From contig JBAOID010000027.1 in the NCBI GenBank assembly GCA_037045435.1, positions 1 to 43,338 of the forward strand: a stretch of 43,338 nucleotides of DNA. Reading direction: 5' to 3'. The position numbers were made by a program, and so were the translations under genes. The notes beneath the pieces were generated by a model, which was given only the letters and a program-made list of their open reading frames with translations, did no database searches and had not been told where the DNA came from. Shown piece after piece: positions 1 through 9,683 of the stretch (positions are counted from its first letter, which is position 1; each line of letters opens with the position of its first letter). The stretch is from CBDUEF01 sp018063485. GTDB lineage: Bacteria; Pseudomonadota; Alphaproteobacteria; Rhodobacterales; Rhodobacteraceae.

Positions 1-12
1 GACCAGCCGTTC

Positions 13-440
13 ATGAAGGAAGTTAGCACAACCGGGATTGATATAGCCAAGAGGGTTTATCAGGCTCACGGAAATCAACAAGGAAGGCGAGGCTATCATT
101 CGCCGGAAGCTTCGGCGCAGCAAGGGGATGAATTTTCCCAAAGGCTTCCTGCTTGCCTGATTGGGCCTGAGGCATTTGCGTCGGAACACCATTGAGCGTG
201 GCCACTTGTGAATATGGGGCACGACGCAAAGATGATGCCAGACTGCTTATGTCAAGCCCTGCTCTGGTCAAACGCCGGAGGAATGGCGCCGGCGGACGCA
301 GATGCGATCCGTGAAGCGGTTCAGCACCAGACGATGCGCGTGATGCCATTGCCACTGGTGCGCGACCAGATGCCAGCGCCAGTGGCCCTGCGCCGCACGG
401 ATTTGACCGAGAGTGTCAGATATTCGTATGCGACGGGCAC
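13..440 (+). pseudogene. IS110-family transposase remnant (N-terminal part)
   Basis: The reading begins MKEVSTTGIDIAKRVYQAHG, the start of IS110-type transposases, whose DEDD RuvC-like domain opens with a GIDIAK-type motif. After two frame changes it continues with a LPACLIGPEAFASEHH segment and then ADADAIREAVQHQTMRVMP, matching the ADAEAIxEAVxRPTMRFVP stretch of the family. Stop codons and frame changes break it, and the C-terminal half is absent, so it cannot encode an active enzyme. It lies directly before the IS66 copy, and the two form the edge of an insertion-sequence pile. The family call is from recognised motifs. The extent is approximate. Confidence 0.7.
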
Positions 441-528
441 GCCCCATTGAATTTCGGCTTGCGCGCTGCGGCGATGTGATGAAGCGGAGGGCTGTCGGTA
501 GCTCGTCAGGGACTACGAGACGAGGCCC

Positions 529-2240
529 TTATACGCCGTCGACCTGCTGGGTATAAGCCCATGGCATCAAGGCGTCGATGTCGCGGGCGAGATGGCCGTT
601 GGCCAGTTTCGTGAACAGGTCACGCAGATAGGCATAGGGCTCGACGCCGTTCATCTTGCAGGTGCCGATCAGGCTGGCGAAGCGGGCCCAGTTCCGGCCG
701 CCTTCGTCGTGGCCGGCAAAGAGCGCGTTGCGGCGGTTCATGGCCGGGCTGCGGATGGCGTTTTCGACCAGGTTGGAGTCGATGTTGACGCGGCCATCCT
801 CAAGGAACAGTCGGAATCCATCCTGGCGCTTCAGCATGTAGGCCATGGCTTCCCCGAGGTCGGATTTGCGCGAGACCCGCGCGGCCTGCGCCTTCAGCCA
901 GGCGAAGAACGCGTCCACTAGGGGGCGGGACAGGTCCTTCCGGGCGGCCCGGCGACGCTCGGGGTCCGAGCCGCGGATGGCGTCCTCGACCTTGTAGAGT
1001 GCTGCGATGCGCAGCAACGCTTCATCCACGATGGGCGAGCCCTTCTGGGGCTTGGCCTTGATCAGCTTCCTGCGGCCGTGCGCCCAGCAGAAAGCCAGAT
1101 GCAACGGATCTCCGCCCGGGCGCTTGGGCGTCGCCAGATGAGAGTAGCCGCCATAAGCATCCATTGCCCGGCAATGGTTTGCATGCAAACCATGAGAGGG
1201 GACCTGGATCGTGCCGTTGAATCCTTGCAGAATTTCGGCGGCATATTCGCCCTTGCGACCAGGACGGTAGTGGAACACGACGCCCGGTGGCGCGGAGCCA
1301 CCCCAGCCACGGTCGTCGCGCAACACGGCCCAGAGGTAGCCGGTCTTTGTCTTGCCGCGCCCCGGGTCCAGCACCGGCGCGGTGGTCTCATCCACATAAA
1401 GCCGCGTGCTGTCGGCCATCAGCCGCTTGGCCATGTGGTCGACCACAGGGGCGATCAGCGCGCCCGTCCGGCCCATCCAGTCGGCCAGCACCGAGCGCTC
1501 GATCGGCACCCCATGCCGCGCCATGACCACAGCCTGCCGGTTCAGCGGCATGTGCTCGGAATGCTTGGAGACGGCGATCTGGGCCAGCAGCGCCTCGGTC
1601 GGCCAGCTGCCCTCCAGACAGATGCGCCGGCGCCTTGGCCTGCACCACGCCCGCCCGCCCCTTGGGGCAGGCATATCTTGGGCGGACCGTAACGATCACC
1701 TGATAGCGCGCAGGGATGTAGTCCAGCCGCTCGGTCCGGTCTTCACCGATCCGGACCATGTTGCCGCAGCCGCAAGGGCAGACGAGGCTGTCGGGCTCGA
1801 TCACCTGCTCGACGCGCGGCAGGCCTTCCGGCAGGGCACGTGCCTTGCGCGGCGCTCGACGGCGTGACGCTTTTCGGGATCGGTCGCGCTGGCCGCGATC
1901 CTGTCCTCAACAGCCGCGATCTGTGCCTGCGTCTCGGCGATGGCGGTTTCCAGATCTTCCAGCGCCAGTTCCAGCTGCGCCGGGTCCAGCTTCTCGGATT
2001 TCGGCCCGAACTTCGTGCGCCGGTAATCCTGAACCTGACCTTCCAGCTTCTCGATCAGCGCCTTCAACTCGGTGATGAAGGCCTCCTTCTCGGCCACCAC
2101 CGCCTGTTCGTGCTGGCGCGCTGCGCGCTCGACCGAGGCCTCAAACCGGCGGCCTCCAGCGCCGATTGCTGCGCGACAAAGGCCTTCACCACCTCGGGCG
2201 GAAGGTCCGGAAACTGGCTGAGATCGAGGGGCTGCGACAT
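529..2240 (-). pseudogene. tnpC: IS66-family transposase TnpC, frameshifted
   Basis: This is the DDE transposase of an IS66 element, read in at least four frame segments. The N-terminus MSQPLDLSQFPDLPPEVV starts at the ATG at 2240. The coiled-coil helix region with KFGPKSEKL follows after a shift near 2150. The zinc-finger-like CPCGCG part follows near 1,800, and the catalytic part from about 1,640 to the stop at 529. The catalytic part holds LYVDETTAPVLDPGRGKTKTG, the DAYGGY block and the terminal NIDSNLVENAIR block typical of the family. Joined length is about 570 codons, slightly long but near the usual 500 to 550. The frame changes may be sequencing indels rather than true decay, since neighbours show the same pattern. 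Confidence 0.85.
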
Positions 2241-2305
2241 GCGCTTTTCTACCCGATCCAGGGACAGAAAGCCCAATAAAACCAAGCGTAAATCGCCTCA
2301 GTGAG

Positions 2306-2697
2306 TCATCCTGCCGCAGTTGGCGCCAGCACCCGATGCGCAACCACCCGCCGCCAATCCAGACCTTCGAACAGCGCTTCGAATTGCGCCCGCGACAGCC
2401 GCATCGATCCCGTCCTGCACCTTCGGCCAGGCGAAGCTGCCCTGTTCCAGGACCTTGTAGATCAGCACCATCCCGGTTCCATCCCACACAAGGATCTTCA
2501 ACCGGTCGCCACGTTTCGACCGGAACACAACCGTCACCCCGGAATGCGGATCAAGCTTCAGTTCGGTCTGCACCATCAGCGCCAGCGCCTGATGCCCGCA
2601 ACGGAAATCCACCCGCTGCCCGGCAGCGCATGCTTGCATACGCGAGAGGGGGCCGCGTCGCGATCAGGATCGGCAGCCGTTGACCCGCGACAATCAC
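2306..2697 (-). pseudogene. tnpB: IS66 accessory protein TnpB, frameshifted
   Basis: TnpB is the small accessory protein of IS66 elements (about 115 residues). The GTG at 2697 overlaps the stop of tnpA (GTGA). It gives MIVAGQRLPILIATRP, the usual N-terminus. The body, with GHQALALMVQTELKLDPHSG and VVFRSKRGDRLKILVWDG, is in a second frame. The end, MRLSRAQFEALFEGLDWRR, is in a third. About 35 extra bases seem to lie between the ATRP and VDFR segments compared with the form I know. Gene order tnpA-tnpB-tnpC with overlapping ends is normal for IS66. Confidence 0.8.
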
Positions 2698-3158
2698 AGC
2701 GCACCCCGCAGTGCCAGGATCAGCGCGGCCGCCCGCTCCACCGCAACATCGCCGGGAATGCGCAGAACCACATCGGGCCCGACCTCAATCATCATAACCC
2801 CGGCGCCACCTGTTGCGGTTTCGGTCGAGGACGACGCACCCAACTGATCCATGGGCTCGGGCAGAATGGACAGCGGCACAAAGGCAGGCTGCACCGGCTC
2901 AGCCTTCGGCAAACTGTGCAGCCCGTCCATCAGGTCACCCGGCAAAGCCAGCCGACCCTGCCGGGCATGGCGGCGCCAATCCGACAGGTGATGGGGCAGG
3001 ATGTCATGGCGCGCCGCCACATCGACAACCCGAACACCCGGCTGAAGGCTTTCGGCGACGATCCGCGCCTTTACCTCATCCGGCCAACGTCGCTTGCCCC
3101 GCCGCCGCGGCTCAACAATCTCGCATCGGCCCACAAACCCATCGCCACCATCCGCCAT
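2694..3158 (-). CDS. tnpA: IS66 accessory protein TnpA
   Basis: This is an uninterrupted reading frame of about 154 residues. It contains a KRRWPDEVKARIVAESLQPGV segment followed by a helix-turn-helix (VRVVDVAARHDILPHHLSDWRR), the DNA-binding domain of IS66 OrfA/TnpA proteins. The C-terminal part with a GAGVMMIEVGPDVVLRIPG strand is also family-typical. It is the first gene of the element, and its stop overlaps the tnpB start. It is the only one of the three IS66 genes that reads intact here. Confidence 0.88.
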   Translation of the reverse strand: MADGGDGFVGRCEIVEPRRRGKRRWPDEVKARIVAESLQPGVRVVDVAARHDILPHHLSDWRRHARQGRLALPGDLMDGLHSLPKAEPVQPAFVPLSILPEPMDQLGASSSTETATGGAGVMMIEVGPDVVLRIPGDVAVERAAALILALRGAL

Positions 3159-3227
3159 GCAATACCTCCTCCTGATCTCGGAAGGCTTCTCGCAGGCGCA
3201 TCACGCGTCAGGAATATCGTAAATCAA

Positions 3228-3250
3228 TGGGTCGAAGCCGCCGCTTACAG
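3228..3250 (-). repeat. Probable upstream terminal inverted repeat of the IS66 copy
   Basis: On the minus strand this reads CTGTAAGCGGCGGCTTCGAC, which has the GTAAGC start typical of IS66 ends and lies about 90 bp ahead of tnpA. I could not find a convincing matching end on the low-coordinate side, between the tnpC stop and the IS110 remnant. The far end may therefore be truncated or diverged. Confidence 0.5.
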
Positions 3251-3302
3251 ATATTCTGTGAAACTGAGTTTTGGTCCATGCTTTCTGAGAGGAGCAAGGA
3301 CG

Positions 3303-3512
3303 ATGATGATTTCCAAGGAGCTGCTGGACGAACTTCTGAAGGGCTGCGAGCGGGCTGAAGATCTGCTTGGCGATGCCGGGCTGATGAAAGATCTCAAGAT
3401 CAAGCTGATGGAAAGGATGCTCTGGGCTGAGCTGAGCGCGCATCTTGGCCATGAAGAAGGCAAGGACGCTCTACTTGGCCAGACCAACCGACTGCAACGG
3501 GACATCCAGCAA
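3303..3512 (+). pseudogene. IS256-family transposase, N-terminal fragment
   Basis: The frame MMISKELLDELLKGCERAED followed by LLGDAGLMKDLKIKLMERML and the HLGHEEG block is the start of an IS256-type (mutator) transposase. After a shift the match runs on to NGTSSK and then stops abruptly near 3,512, where the DNA becomes IS3 sequence on the other strand. Only about 70 of roughly 400 residues remain, and the catalytic DDE part is gone. The sequence before it (GAAACTGAGTTTTGGTCCATG region) also looks like IS256 leader DNA. Confidence 0.8.
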
Positions 3513-3514
3513 GC

Positions 3515-4109
3515 GTCTGAAATGCCGCTCTGGCGCATCAGACGGTCAACCCTGCATCGACCGACGCACATGCCCAACTCGTTCAGATCTTCCCCCGTGC
3601 GCGGCCTGCCGTCGCTGCCCAGGCTCAGACGGTGCTGGGCGCGGATATGCGCCAAGAGCACCATGTCGCGTCGCTGGCGATGCGGTGGCAGTCAGTGCTT
3701 CCAGGCATGGAGCCCGCGCTACTTCGCCGCCATCAGGCGGCACAGGTGGCGGCGTGTCAGGCAATAGCTGAAATCGGCGATATATTGAAACTTCACGGCT
3801 TTTTGGCCACTGGGTCATCGCCGCTTTTGTTAATACCTCCCTCTCCTCCCGGAATATGCGGCTCTCTTTGCGAAGCCGTTCGTTCTCACGAAGCAGCTCG
3901 GCATCCTGCGCGGGCACCTTGGCTTCCTCGGAAATTGCCCGAACCCATTTACCGAGCGTCGAACCCCCCTCTTGGGCCATTGCTGCGTAATGCCCTGCCG
4001 GGCAACGAATCCCTAAATCTGATGCACCCTGACGCCGTCATCAGTCCACTGGTCTGCGCGATGCGAACCGCATCCCGCTTGAACTCGTCGCGGTGCATCG
4101 CTGCCATGT
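3515..4109 (-). pseudogene. IS3-family OrfA plus OrfB start, truncated
   Basis: The ATG at 4109 gives MAAMHRDEFKRDAVRIAQTSGL. A frame change leads into a leucine-zipper-like helix (ELLRENERLRKESRIFREER, then EVLTKAAM), the end of IS3 OrfA before its programmed shift to OrfB. OrfB follows with a KFQYIADFSYCLTRRHLCRLM start and MVLLAHIRAQHRLSLGSDGR, DLNELGMCVGRCRVDRLMRQ. It is cut near 3,515 against the IS256 fragment, so the integrase core is missing. One frame change is the family's normal ribosomal shift. The others are lesions or read errors. Confidence 0.78.
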
Positions 4110-4555
4110 CCAGTCTCCTTGATGGCGATCATCGCTCTCACAAAACCGGAACGAAACCGGTGCAGGTCCAAAAAAACGGCTCCAATCATCGGCGAGGCCC
4201 GCATATTCTGCCGCTGCTTCTTCGTCTGGTATAACGAGGGCCATCATCATGCAGGCATCGTGATGACGCCTGATCAGATCCACTTTGGGCAGGCCAGCGC
4301 AACCCGCGCCGCCCGCAAAACCACCCTGGACGCGGGGCTTCGCAATACCCCAAACCGCCCCAGATCCAGACTGCGGTCTGGATCAACCCGCCAAGGAACG
4401 CCGAGGAAATCCGAGTCTGATTTCGAAAACCCACTATCTCAAAGTTGTTGATGCGTTCCGGCTTGAAGCTGGCCGCCTTTGCCGGATCGGCGCCAGAACC
4501 TTTGAACAATCGCCCACTGATGTAAAACGGGCTTTCGGCGCTGTGGCGAACCCTC
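4110..4555. other. Unassigned stretch between the IS3 remnant and the flavoprotein gene
   Basis: I see no recognisable gene here. Open frames on both strands are low-complexity shadows without family motifs. It may hold the outer end of the IS3 remnant and a decayed flank. Confidence 0.4.
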
Positions 4556-6085
4556 CTATCGCCGTAGCAATGCCAGCCATCGCGAGGCAATGCGATGCAC
4601 CAAGGGCGTCAGCCTTGTGCGCTCATAGGCATTTGCCGCCATGCGGATGGCCACTGCTTGCGTCGGATAGCTGTGGATCACTTTGGCAAGCGCGCTTAGT
4701 CCCATGCCCGACCCGATGGCGAGCGATATGCCGTTGATCAACTCGCCCGCATGGCGCGCCACCACTGTTGCTCCCAGAATACGGTCATCGTTCTGGCGCA
4801 CATGCAGCTTGATGAAGCCCTCTTCCTTGCCATCCGTCACCGCCCGGTCAACATCATGCATCAGGATGGTGAATGTGCGCACCGGGATGCCCGCTTGCCG
4901 AGCGTCGAAAGGATAAAGCCCGACATGGGCGATTTCGGGGTCAGTAAAGGTGCACCACGGAATCACCTGCCGGCTTAACCGCTTGCGCCCGAAAAACAGC
5001 GCGTTCTGAAGCGCGATCCGCGCCGTCGCCTCGGCGGTATGGGTGAATTTGTGCTTCAGGCAAACATCGCCCGCCGCGAAAATCCGCCGGTTGCTGGTGC
5101 GCATGAAATCGTCAACGGTAATTCCGTGGTCGGTTGCCTCAACACCTGCAACCGCCAGATCAAGCCCATCCACAGCAGGGGCCCGCCCGATACCAGTCAG
5201 GATTTCATCGACGGTGACGGTGCTGATACTTCCCTCGCGCAGCAGATCGGCCTCTTTGCGCCCGTCTTTTGCCCGCACCGCCACGACCTTCGAGTTCAGA
5301 TGAATCTCAACCCCATCCCGCGCCAAGGAAACTGACAGGATTTGTGCTGCATCCCGCTCCTCACCCGGCAAAAACATCGGCTCGTCCTGTGCGAGGATCA
5401 CCCGCGAGCCCAACCGGCAAAACACCTGCGCCATCTCGCACCCCACGGGCCCGCCGCCGATGACCAGCAGGCTTTGCGGACGCTTGGTCAGATCAAACAC
5501 CGTCTCGTTCGACAGATAGCCCGCATCGACCAACCCCGCGATGTCGGGCAGCTTTGGCCGCGCGCCGGTTGCGATCAACGCCTTGGCAAAGCGCAACTCG
5601 GCGCCAGCAACCTCGATCCGGTCTGGCCCGGCAAACCGCGCCTGCCCAAAGAACACATCAACGCCTTCGGTGGCCATGCGCCACACGGAATCGCTTTCGC
5701 CTATCCGCTCGCGCAATCGCCGCATCCGCTCCATCGCAAGACTGAAATCAACATCGACGCTTGCAGGTGGGGTCACGCCGAAATGCGCCGCATTTCGCAT
5801 ATCGGCATACAGCCGCGACGTGCGGATCAGCGCCTTCGACGGCACGCAGCCCACATTCAGGCAATCGCCGCCGATCAGGTGGCGCTCGATCAGCGCCACC
5901 TTGGCCCCGAAAGCTGCCGCCCCCCGCGCAGCAACCAGCCCCGCCGGACCAGCGCCGATCACCACAAGGTTATAGGTGCCCCGCGGCACCGGATTGCGCC
6001 ACTCCATGGGGCGCACACTGCGCAACAAGGCCGTATCGTAGCGCCCCACGGGAAAGCCCGAGGCGATGGCCGGATCATCCATCAT
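4556..6085 (-). CDS. MerA/lipoamide-dehydrogenase-like FAD-dependent disulfide oxidoreductase
   Basis: This is a class I pyridine nucleotide-disulfide oxidoreductase of about 509 residues. It has an FAD site near residues 41-49 (VVIGAGPAG) and a redox-active CLNVGC pair near 75-80. Further on come an NAD(P)H site (LLVIGGGPVGCE) and a second FAD contact (RIFAAGDVC). It fits the mercuric reductase-like branch found beside many metabolic loci. It lacks the N-terminal metal-binding domain and the C-terminal cysteine pair of true MerA, so mercury reduction should not be assumed. The usual C-terminal HPTxxE dyad reads YPTQAV, so both His and Glu are replaced. I chose the ATG at 6085 because family members begin about 40 residues before the FAD motif. 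It overlaps the preceding GH144 gene by 11 bp, which suggests one transcript. Confidence 0.85.
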   Translation of the reverse strand: MMDDPAIASGFPVGRYDTALLRSVRPMEWRNPVPRGTYNLVVIGAGPAGLVAARGAAAFGAKVALIERHLIGGDCLNVGCVPSKALIRTSRLYADMRNAAHFGVTPPASVDVDFSLAMERMRRLRERIGESDSVWRMATEGVDVFFGQARFAGPDRIEVAGAELRFAKALIATGARPKLPDIAGLVDAGYLSNETVFDLTKRPQSLLVIGGGPVGCEMAQVFCRLGSRVILAQDEPMFLPGEERDAAQILSVSLARDGVEIHLNSKVVAVRAKDGRKEADLLREGSISTVTVDEILTGIGRAPAVDGLDLAVAGVEATDHGITVDDFMRTSNRRIFAAGDVCLKHKFTHTAEATARIALQNALFFGRKRLSRQVIPWCTFTDPEIAHVGLYPFDARQAGIPVRTFTILMHDVDRAVTDGKEEGFIKLHVRQNDDRILGATVVARHAGELINGISLAIGSGMGLSALAKVIHSYPTQAVAIRMAANAYERTRLTPLVHRIASRWLALLRR

Positions 6086-7400
6086 GGCGCGCAGCCCCGC
6101 GTTCCAGCCAGCCGCCACCAAAGCCCGAACGTCGCAAACCATCACGGATATACGCGTTCGCGCGCATCAGCTCCCAGATCATCCCGCTGCGGTGGTTTTC
6201 TATCATCATCGTGGTGATGCCCTGATCCAGCCCGTAAAACCCTTGCGAAATCCAGCCGTCTGCGCCAAAGCCGCGCCGCCCCGCCAGCGCCGGGTTGAAC
6301 GCCCCCGGCATCCGCAATCCAGGTGCCACCAAAGGATAGTGCGCGATCAGATGTCGAACCGCCGAAAGCGCCAGATCAGGCGCGAACGGCAATGACGCGA
6401 GCCATGACCACGGCGCGATGGTGCCATCATCCGGCCCGAATGGTACGCCCCTCGCGGCATATCCGAAAAAGCTGCGCCGCTCACCGTCAACCGTATCGCG
6501 GAACCATCCCGGCCCGTCGCAGGCCGACAGGCCCCAGAGATCCTCGCCATAGCCTGCAAAGCCACCCGGATTGCGGCGGGCATATTCGCGGTGCAACAGG
6601 GTTGAGTTTCGGCTGTTCTCAAAATAGTCCGAGCTTTTTTCACGCATGAAAGCATCGCGGATACCGGCAAAGTCGATCCAGGCATGCGAGAACTGATGCA
6701 TGAACAGCGGGCCACCATAAAGCACATCAAAACCGTAGATGTTCTCCCATTGATAGGTCGCCGTCCATCCGGCGTAGCAGTCCTCTGAAATCGGATGATC
6801 GGGCGAGGCTGCGGCCAGCACATAAAGCTTGGTCGCCTCGTTATATCCGTCCCAGCCATAATTCAAGAACCCGCTTTTTGGCCGCCAACCCAAACGCAAG
6901 GTGGTGGCACCACCCTGCGCCCAAGCCCAATCCACCCGACGATACAGCGCATCGGCCAGATCGCGGATCTCGGCTTCGCCGGTGCGGTCAAAATAGCTGC
7001 CAGCAACCAGCATGCCCGCCATCAGCAGGCCGGTATCCACCATCGACAACTCGCTTTGCCAGACGCGCAGCCCGCTTTGCATATCAAGGAAATGATAGTA
7101 GAAACCCTGGTATCCGGTGACATCCTCGTCGGCGCTTTGCGTGCTGCGATGAAAGAACCGCAACGCGGCAAGGGTCAGTCTGGCGGCATGCTCCCGGCTG
7201 ATCCAGCCCCGCTCAACCCCGATCGGATAGCAAGACAGCGCAAATCCCACCACGGCAATACTGGCCGGAGAGCCTTGGCGCGAGGTGTCAGCAACCAGAC
7301 CGTTCGCCTCATTCACATTCTCGGCGAAATAGCTGAAAGCAGCCTTCTGGCAACCTTCAAGTAGCGCCATGTCAGACAGGTTCGCGGTGGCGTCAGGCAC
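6075..7400 (-). CDS. GH144/PF10091 glucoamylase-like glycoside hydrolase
   Basis: This protein of about 441 residues has the (alpha/alpha)6-barrel signatures of PF10091. These include GLVADTSRQGSPASIAVVGF near the start, the LSMVDTGLLMAGML helix, GWDGYNEATKLYVLAAASP in the middle, and WENIYGFDVLYGGPLFMHQFSH and DDGTIAPWSWLASLPF later. CAZy places characterised members in GH144, endo-beta-1,2-glucanases. Related domains also occur inside cyclic beta-1,2-glucan synthases such as the ndvB gene starting at 12,627. No signal peptide is visible, so it may act in the cytoplasm. The GTG at 7400 overlaps the GH39 stop and is my preferred start. ATG 7370 is an alternative. Its substrate, a beta-1,2-glucan, is inferred from family and neighbours. 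Confidence 0.8.
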   Translation of the reverse strand: MPDATANLSDMALLEGCQKAAFSYFAENVNEANGLVADTSRQGSPASIAVVGFALSCYPIGVERGWISREHAARLTLAALRFFHRSTQSADEDVTGYQGFYYHFLDMQSGLRVWQSELSMVDTGLLMAGMLVAGSYFDRTGEAEIRDLADALYRRVDWAWAQGGATTLRLGWRPKSGFLNYGWDGYNEATKLYVLAAASPDHPISEDCYAGWTATYQWENIYGFDVLYGGPLFMHQFSHAWIDFAGIRDAFMREKSSDYFENSRNSTLLHREYARRNPGGFAGYGEDLWGLSACDGPGWFRDTVDGERRSFFGYAARGVPFGPDDGTIAPWSWLASLPFAPDLALSAVRHLIAHYPLVAPGLRMPGAFNPALAGRRGFGADGWISQGFYGLDQGITTMMIENHRSGMIWELMRANAYIRDGLRRSGFGGGWLERGAARHDG

Positions 7401-8838
7401 TTTCGGCAAACTCCAACCGCAGCGTCGCAATACCAAGCGGCGGCAGGGTCACTTCACAAACCAGCCGCCCCGCTTCGTGAAACACCGGATGTGCCGCAAC
7501 CGGCATTTCGGACGCCGCATGAAGTTTCTTGACCTGATCCGCGCTCAGGTATTCCGGCGCGCCCATGCTCTGCCACAGCCCTTTGGCATTGGCATTGCCC
7601 GCGTCGATCCGCTGGATCTGCGCTGAAACAGGTGTCGCCTTGCAGGCCAATTGCAGATGCACCACCTGCTCGGAAATCTCATGCCGGGGCAACGCAAAAT
7701 TGCACAAAAGCACCGTCACTTCCCTGTCCCCGCGCACCACCCAGGCATCAACGGTTGAATGCTCACCCTTTACTGTCAGCAGTTCGGTTCCCAGCTCATG
7801 CAAAAGCTGATAGGCGCGGTAAGCAGGTTTTGCGATGCCATGCAGGTTCATCAAACCAAAGCCGCCATGAAACGCCTGCGAAGGAAAATAATTCTCCTCG
7901 AAAATATCCGAGAACGTCCAATAGCTATAGCCCTCCACCAGCCCGCGCGCCTCCATCACGGTTTTGGTGATGAATGCGGCGGCATAGGGCTCGTCATGCA
8001 GCGGATCGCGCGGGTTTGATGAAGTGCACCATTCGGTATAGTAAAGTGGCCGCCCGTCAGCCTGCCCTTTGGCCACCCGTGCCTGATCGCGCAACACACT
8101 GCGCTTGCTTTTCGACAGTTGCGTTTCCGTGTCATCCCCCGGTTTGCCAAAAGCATCCGTCGGATAGTGATGCGTGCTGATGAAATCGGCGGGCAGATCG
8201 TTCGCGGTGCAATAGGCGATGAATTCCTCAATCCAGGCATTCGCCGCCGTCGCCGGGCCACCCACCTTCAGCGCAGGGTCAACCACTTTGATCGCCCGCG
8301 CCGTGCTGGCATAAAGCCGGAAATAATCTTCGGGCTTGCCGCTGCCGAAGGCATCCAGATTGGGTTCGTTCCAAACCTCAAAGAACCAGGTCCGCACTTC
8401 ATCCGCGCCATAACGGCCTATCCAATGCTGGACCAGCCTGGAAATCAGCGCCTCCCATGCGGCAAAATCATTTGGCGGGCTGACATTGGCCCGGTAGCGA
8501 AAGATCGTCTGCCCGCTTGAGGCGAGCATCCCCGGCATGAAGCTGAGTTCCACGAAAGGTCGCATTCCGATCGACAACAGGAAATCGAAAATCCTGTCAG
8601 CGTTGAAAAAGGAATAAAGCGGGGCGTCGTTCTGGTCGATCAAGGTGCCCATGTCGTCGTCCAAGAGCCCGTGAAAGCGCACATGGCGAAAGCCCAACTC
8701 GCCCTGCGCCCGCTGCATCTGCGCCTGCCAATCGGCCCGCAGCGCAAGCGCCGCATGACCGCTGCCAACACAGTGTTCCCAGAAATGTGGAAAATCTTCG
8801 CCCCTCTGGGCCAGATCGCATTGGAATTGCACGGCCAT
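7393..8838 (-). CDS. GH39-family glycosidase (beta-xylosidase/beta-glucosidase type)
   Basis: The protein is 481 residues, a (beta/alpha)8 glycosidase of clan GH-A. The acid/base Glu is at about 158 in FFEVWNEPN, and the probable nucleophile Glu is at about 269 in PLYYTEWCTSS. RVHFHG-like and HHYPT segments near substrate-binding strands support GH39. The C-terminal part is the usual beta-sandwich. No export signal is seen. The start has a GGAAAGG ribosome site upstream. The gene lies between ppgK and the GH144 gene on one strand, so it may release glucose from oligosaccharides for the kinase. The specificity is inferred and could also be xyloside. Confidence 0.82.
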   Translation of the reverse strand: MAVQFQCDLAQRGEDFPHFWEHCVGSGHAALALRADWQAQMQRAQGELGFRHVRFHGLLDDDMGTLIDQNDAPLYSFFNADRIFDFLLSIGMRPFVELSFMPGMLASSGQTIFRYRANVSPPNDFAAWEALISRLVQHWIGRYGADEVRTWFFEVWNEPNLDAFGSGKPEDYFRLYASTARAIKVVDPALKVGGPATAANAWIEEFIAYCTANDLPADFISTHHYPTDAFGKPGDDTETQLSKSKRSVLRDQARVAKGQADGRPLYYTEWCTSSNPRDPLHDEPYAAAFITKTVMEARGLVEGYSYWTFSDIFEENYFPSQAFHGGFGLMNLHGIAKPAYRAYQLLHELGTELLTVKGEHSTVDAWVVRGDREVTVLLCNFALPRHEISEQVVHLQLACKATPVSAQIQRIDAGNANAKGLWQSMGAPEYLSADQVKKLHAASEMPVAAHPVFHEAGRLVCEVTLPPLGIATLRLEFAESA

Positions 8839-8878
8839 GTTCTGCCCTTTCCTTTTGCTTGGGTTCCACTATGCGCCT

Positions 8879-9628
8879 TCACTGGCCGGTTGAAACCGCA
8901 ATCGCCCCCTGGTCACGCGAAGGTGCATTACCCCACAGCCGCACCCCGCCGGTGATTCCGGCGGTATTGTCAACGATGAACACCCCATTGGGCGGGTCTT
9001 TGACTGCACGGGAATTGCCGCCACCGATGTAAAGCACATCATGGTTCAGCAGCCGGTGCAGGGTCTTGATCACCCGTCGTACCCGTCGGCTCCACTTGCG
9101 CTTTCCTTTCTTTTCCAATGCCTTGTCACCAATATATTCGTTGTAGGTCTTCTTGCCGCGGATCGGATGTTGCGCGAGTTCCATATGCGGCATCAATTCG
9201 CCGTCCCGAAACAGCGCGGTGCCCGCCCCGGTGCCAAGCGTCAGCACCAGTTCCAGCCCACGCCCGACAATAACGCCGTAGCCTTGTACCTCGGCATCGT
9301 TGAGCAGGCGCACAGGCTTGTCCAACTGATCCGCCAATGCCTCCGCCAGCGGATAGTTGCGCCAGACCTTATTGCCGAAATGCGGTGCCGTCAGCACATT
9401 GCCTTGGGCCACCACACCGGGAAACCCGACCGAGACGCGATCATACTCCTTGATCGTATCAAGCATCCGCATCAGGGCTTTCAGCATCACCTTTGGTGGG
9501 CAAGGGTAAGGTGTTTTGACCTTCACTTCGTCCACCAGCATCTTGCCGGCGCCATCCAGCACCGAGGCTTTCAGATGCGTGCCACCAATATCAATCGACA
9601 GCGTGCGCGGTGCGTCTTGATCCGTCAT
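8879..9628 (-). CDS. ppgK: Polyphosphate glucokinase-like ROK kinase
   Basis: This is a ROK-family sugar kinase of about 249 residues. It shows a phosphate-1 motif (SIDIGGTHLKASVLD) and GNKVWRNYPLAEAL followed by a NDAEVQGYG catalytic Asp segment. The phosphate-2 motif is LGTGAGTALF, and an IGGGNSR adenosine-type loop follows. These match polyphosphate/ATP glucokinases, which make glucose 6-phosphate. I chose ATG 9628 because GGAAGG sits 6 bases before it. A longer frame from 9661 has no such site. It feeds directly into the pathway of the zwf/gnd neighbours. Confidence 0.8.
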   Translation of the reverse strand: MTDQDAPRTLSIDIGGTHLKASVLDGAGKMLVDEVKVKTPYPCPPKVMLKALMRMLDTIKEYDRVSVGFPGVVAQGNVLTAPHFGNKVWRNYPLAEALADQLDKPVRLLNDAEVQGYGVIVGRGLELVLTLGTGAGTALFRDGELMPHMELAQHPIRGKKTYNEYIGDKALEKKGKRKWSRRVRRVIKTLHRLLNHDVLYIGGGNSRAVKDPPNGVFIVDNTAGITGGVRLWGNAPSRDQGAIAVSTGQ

Positions 9629-9683
9629 CACTTTTCCTTCCGTCATTTTGCTGGCCGCCACTGCCGCCCGCCATCCGTGCCGG

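Noticed and set aside
3546..3980. A novel 144-residue coiled-coil protein
   Set aside because: It is IS3 OrfA (leucine-zipper part) read into OrfB out of frame.
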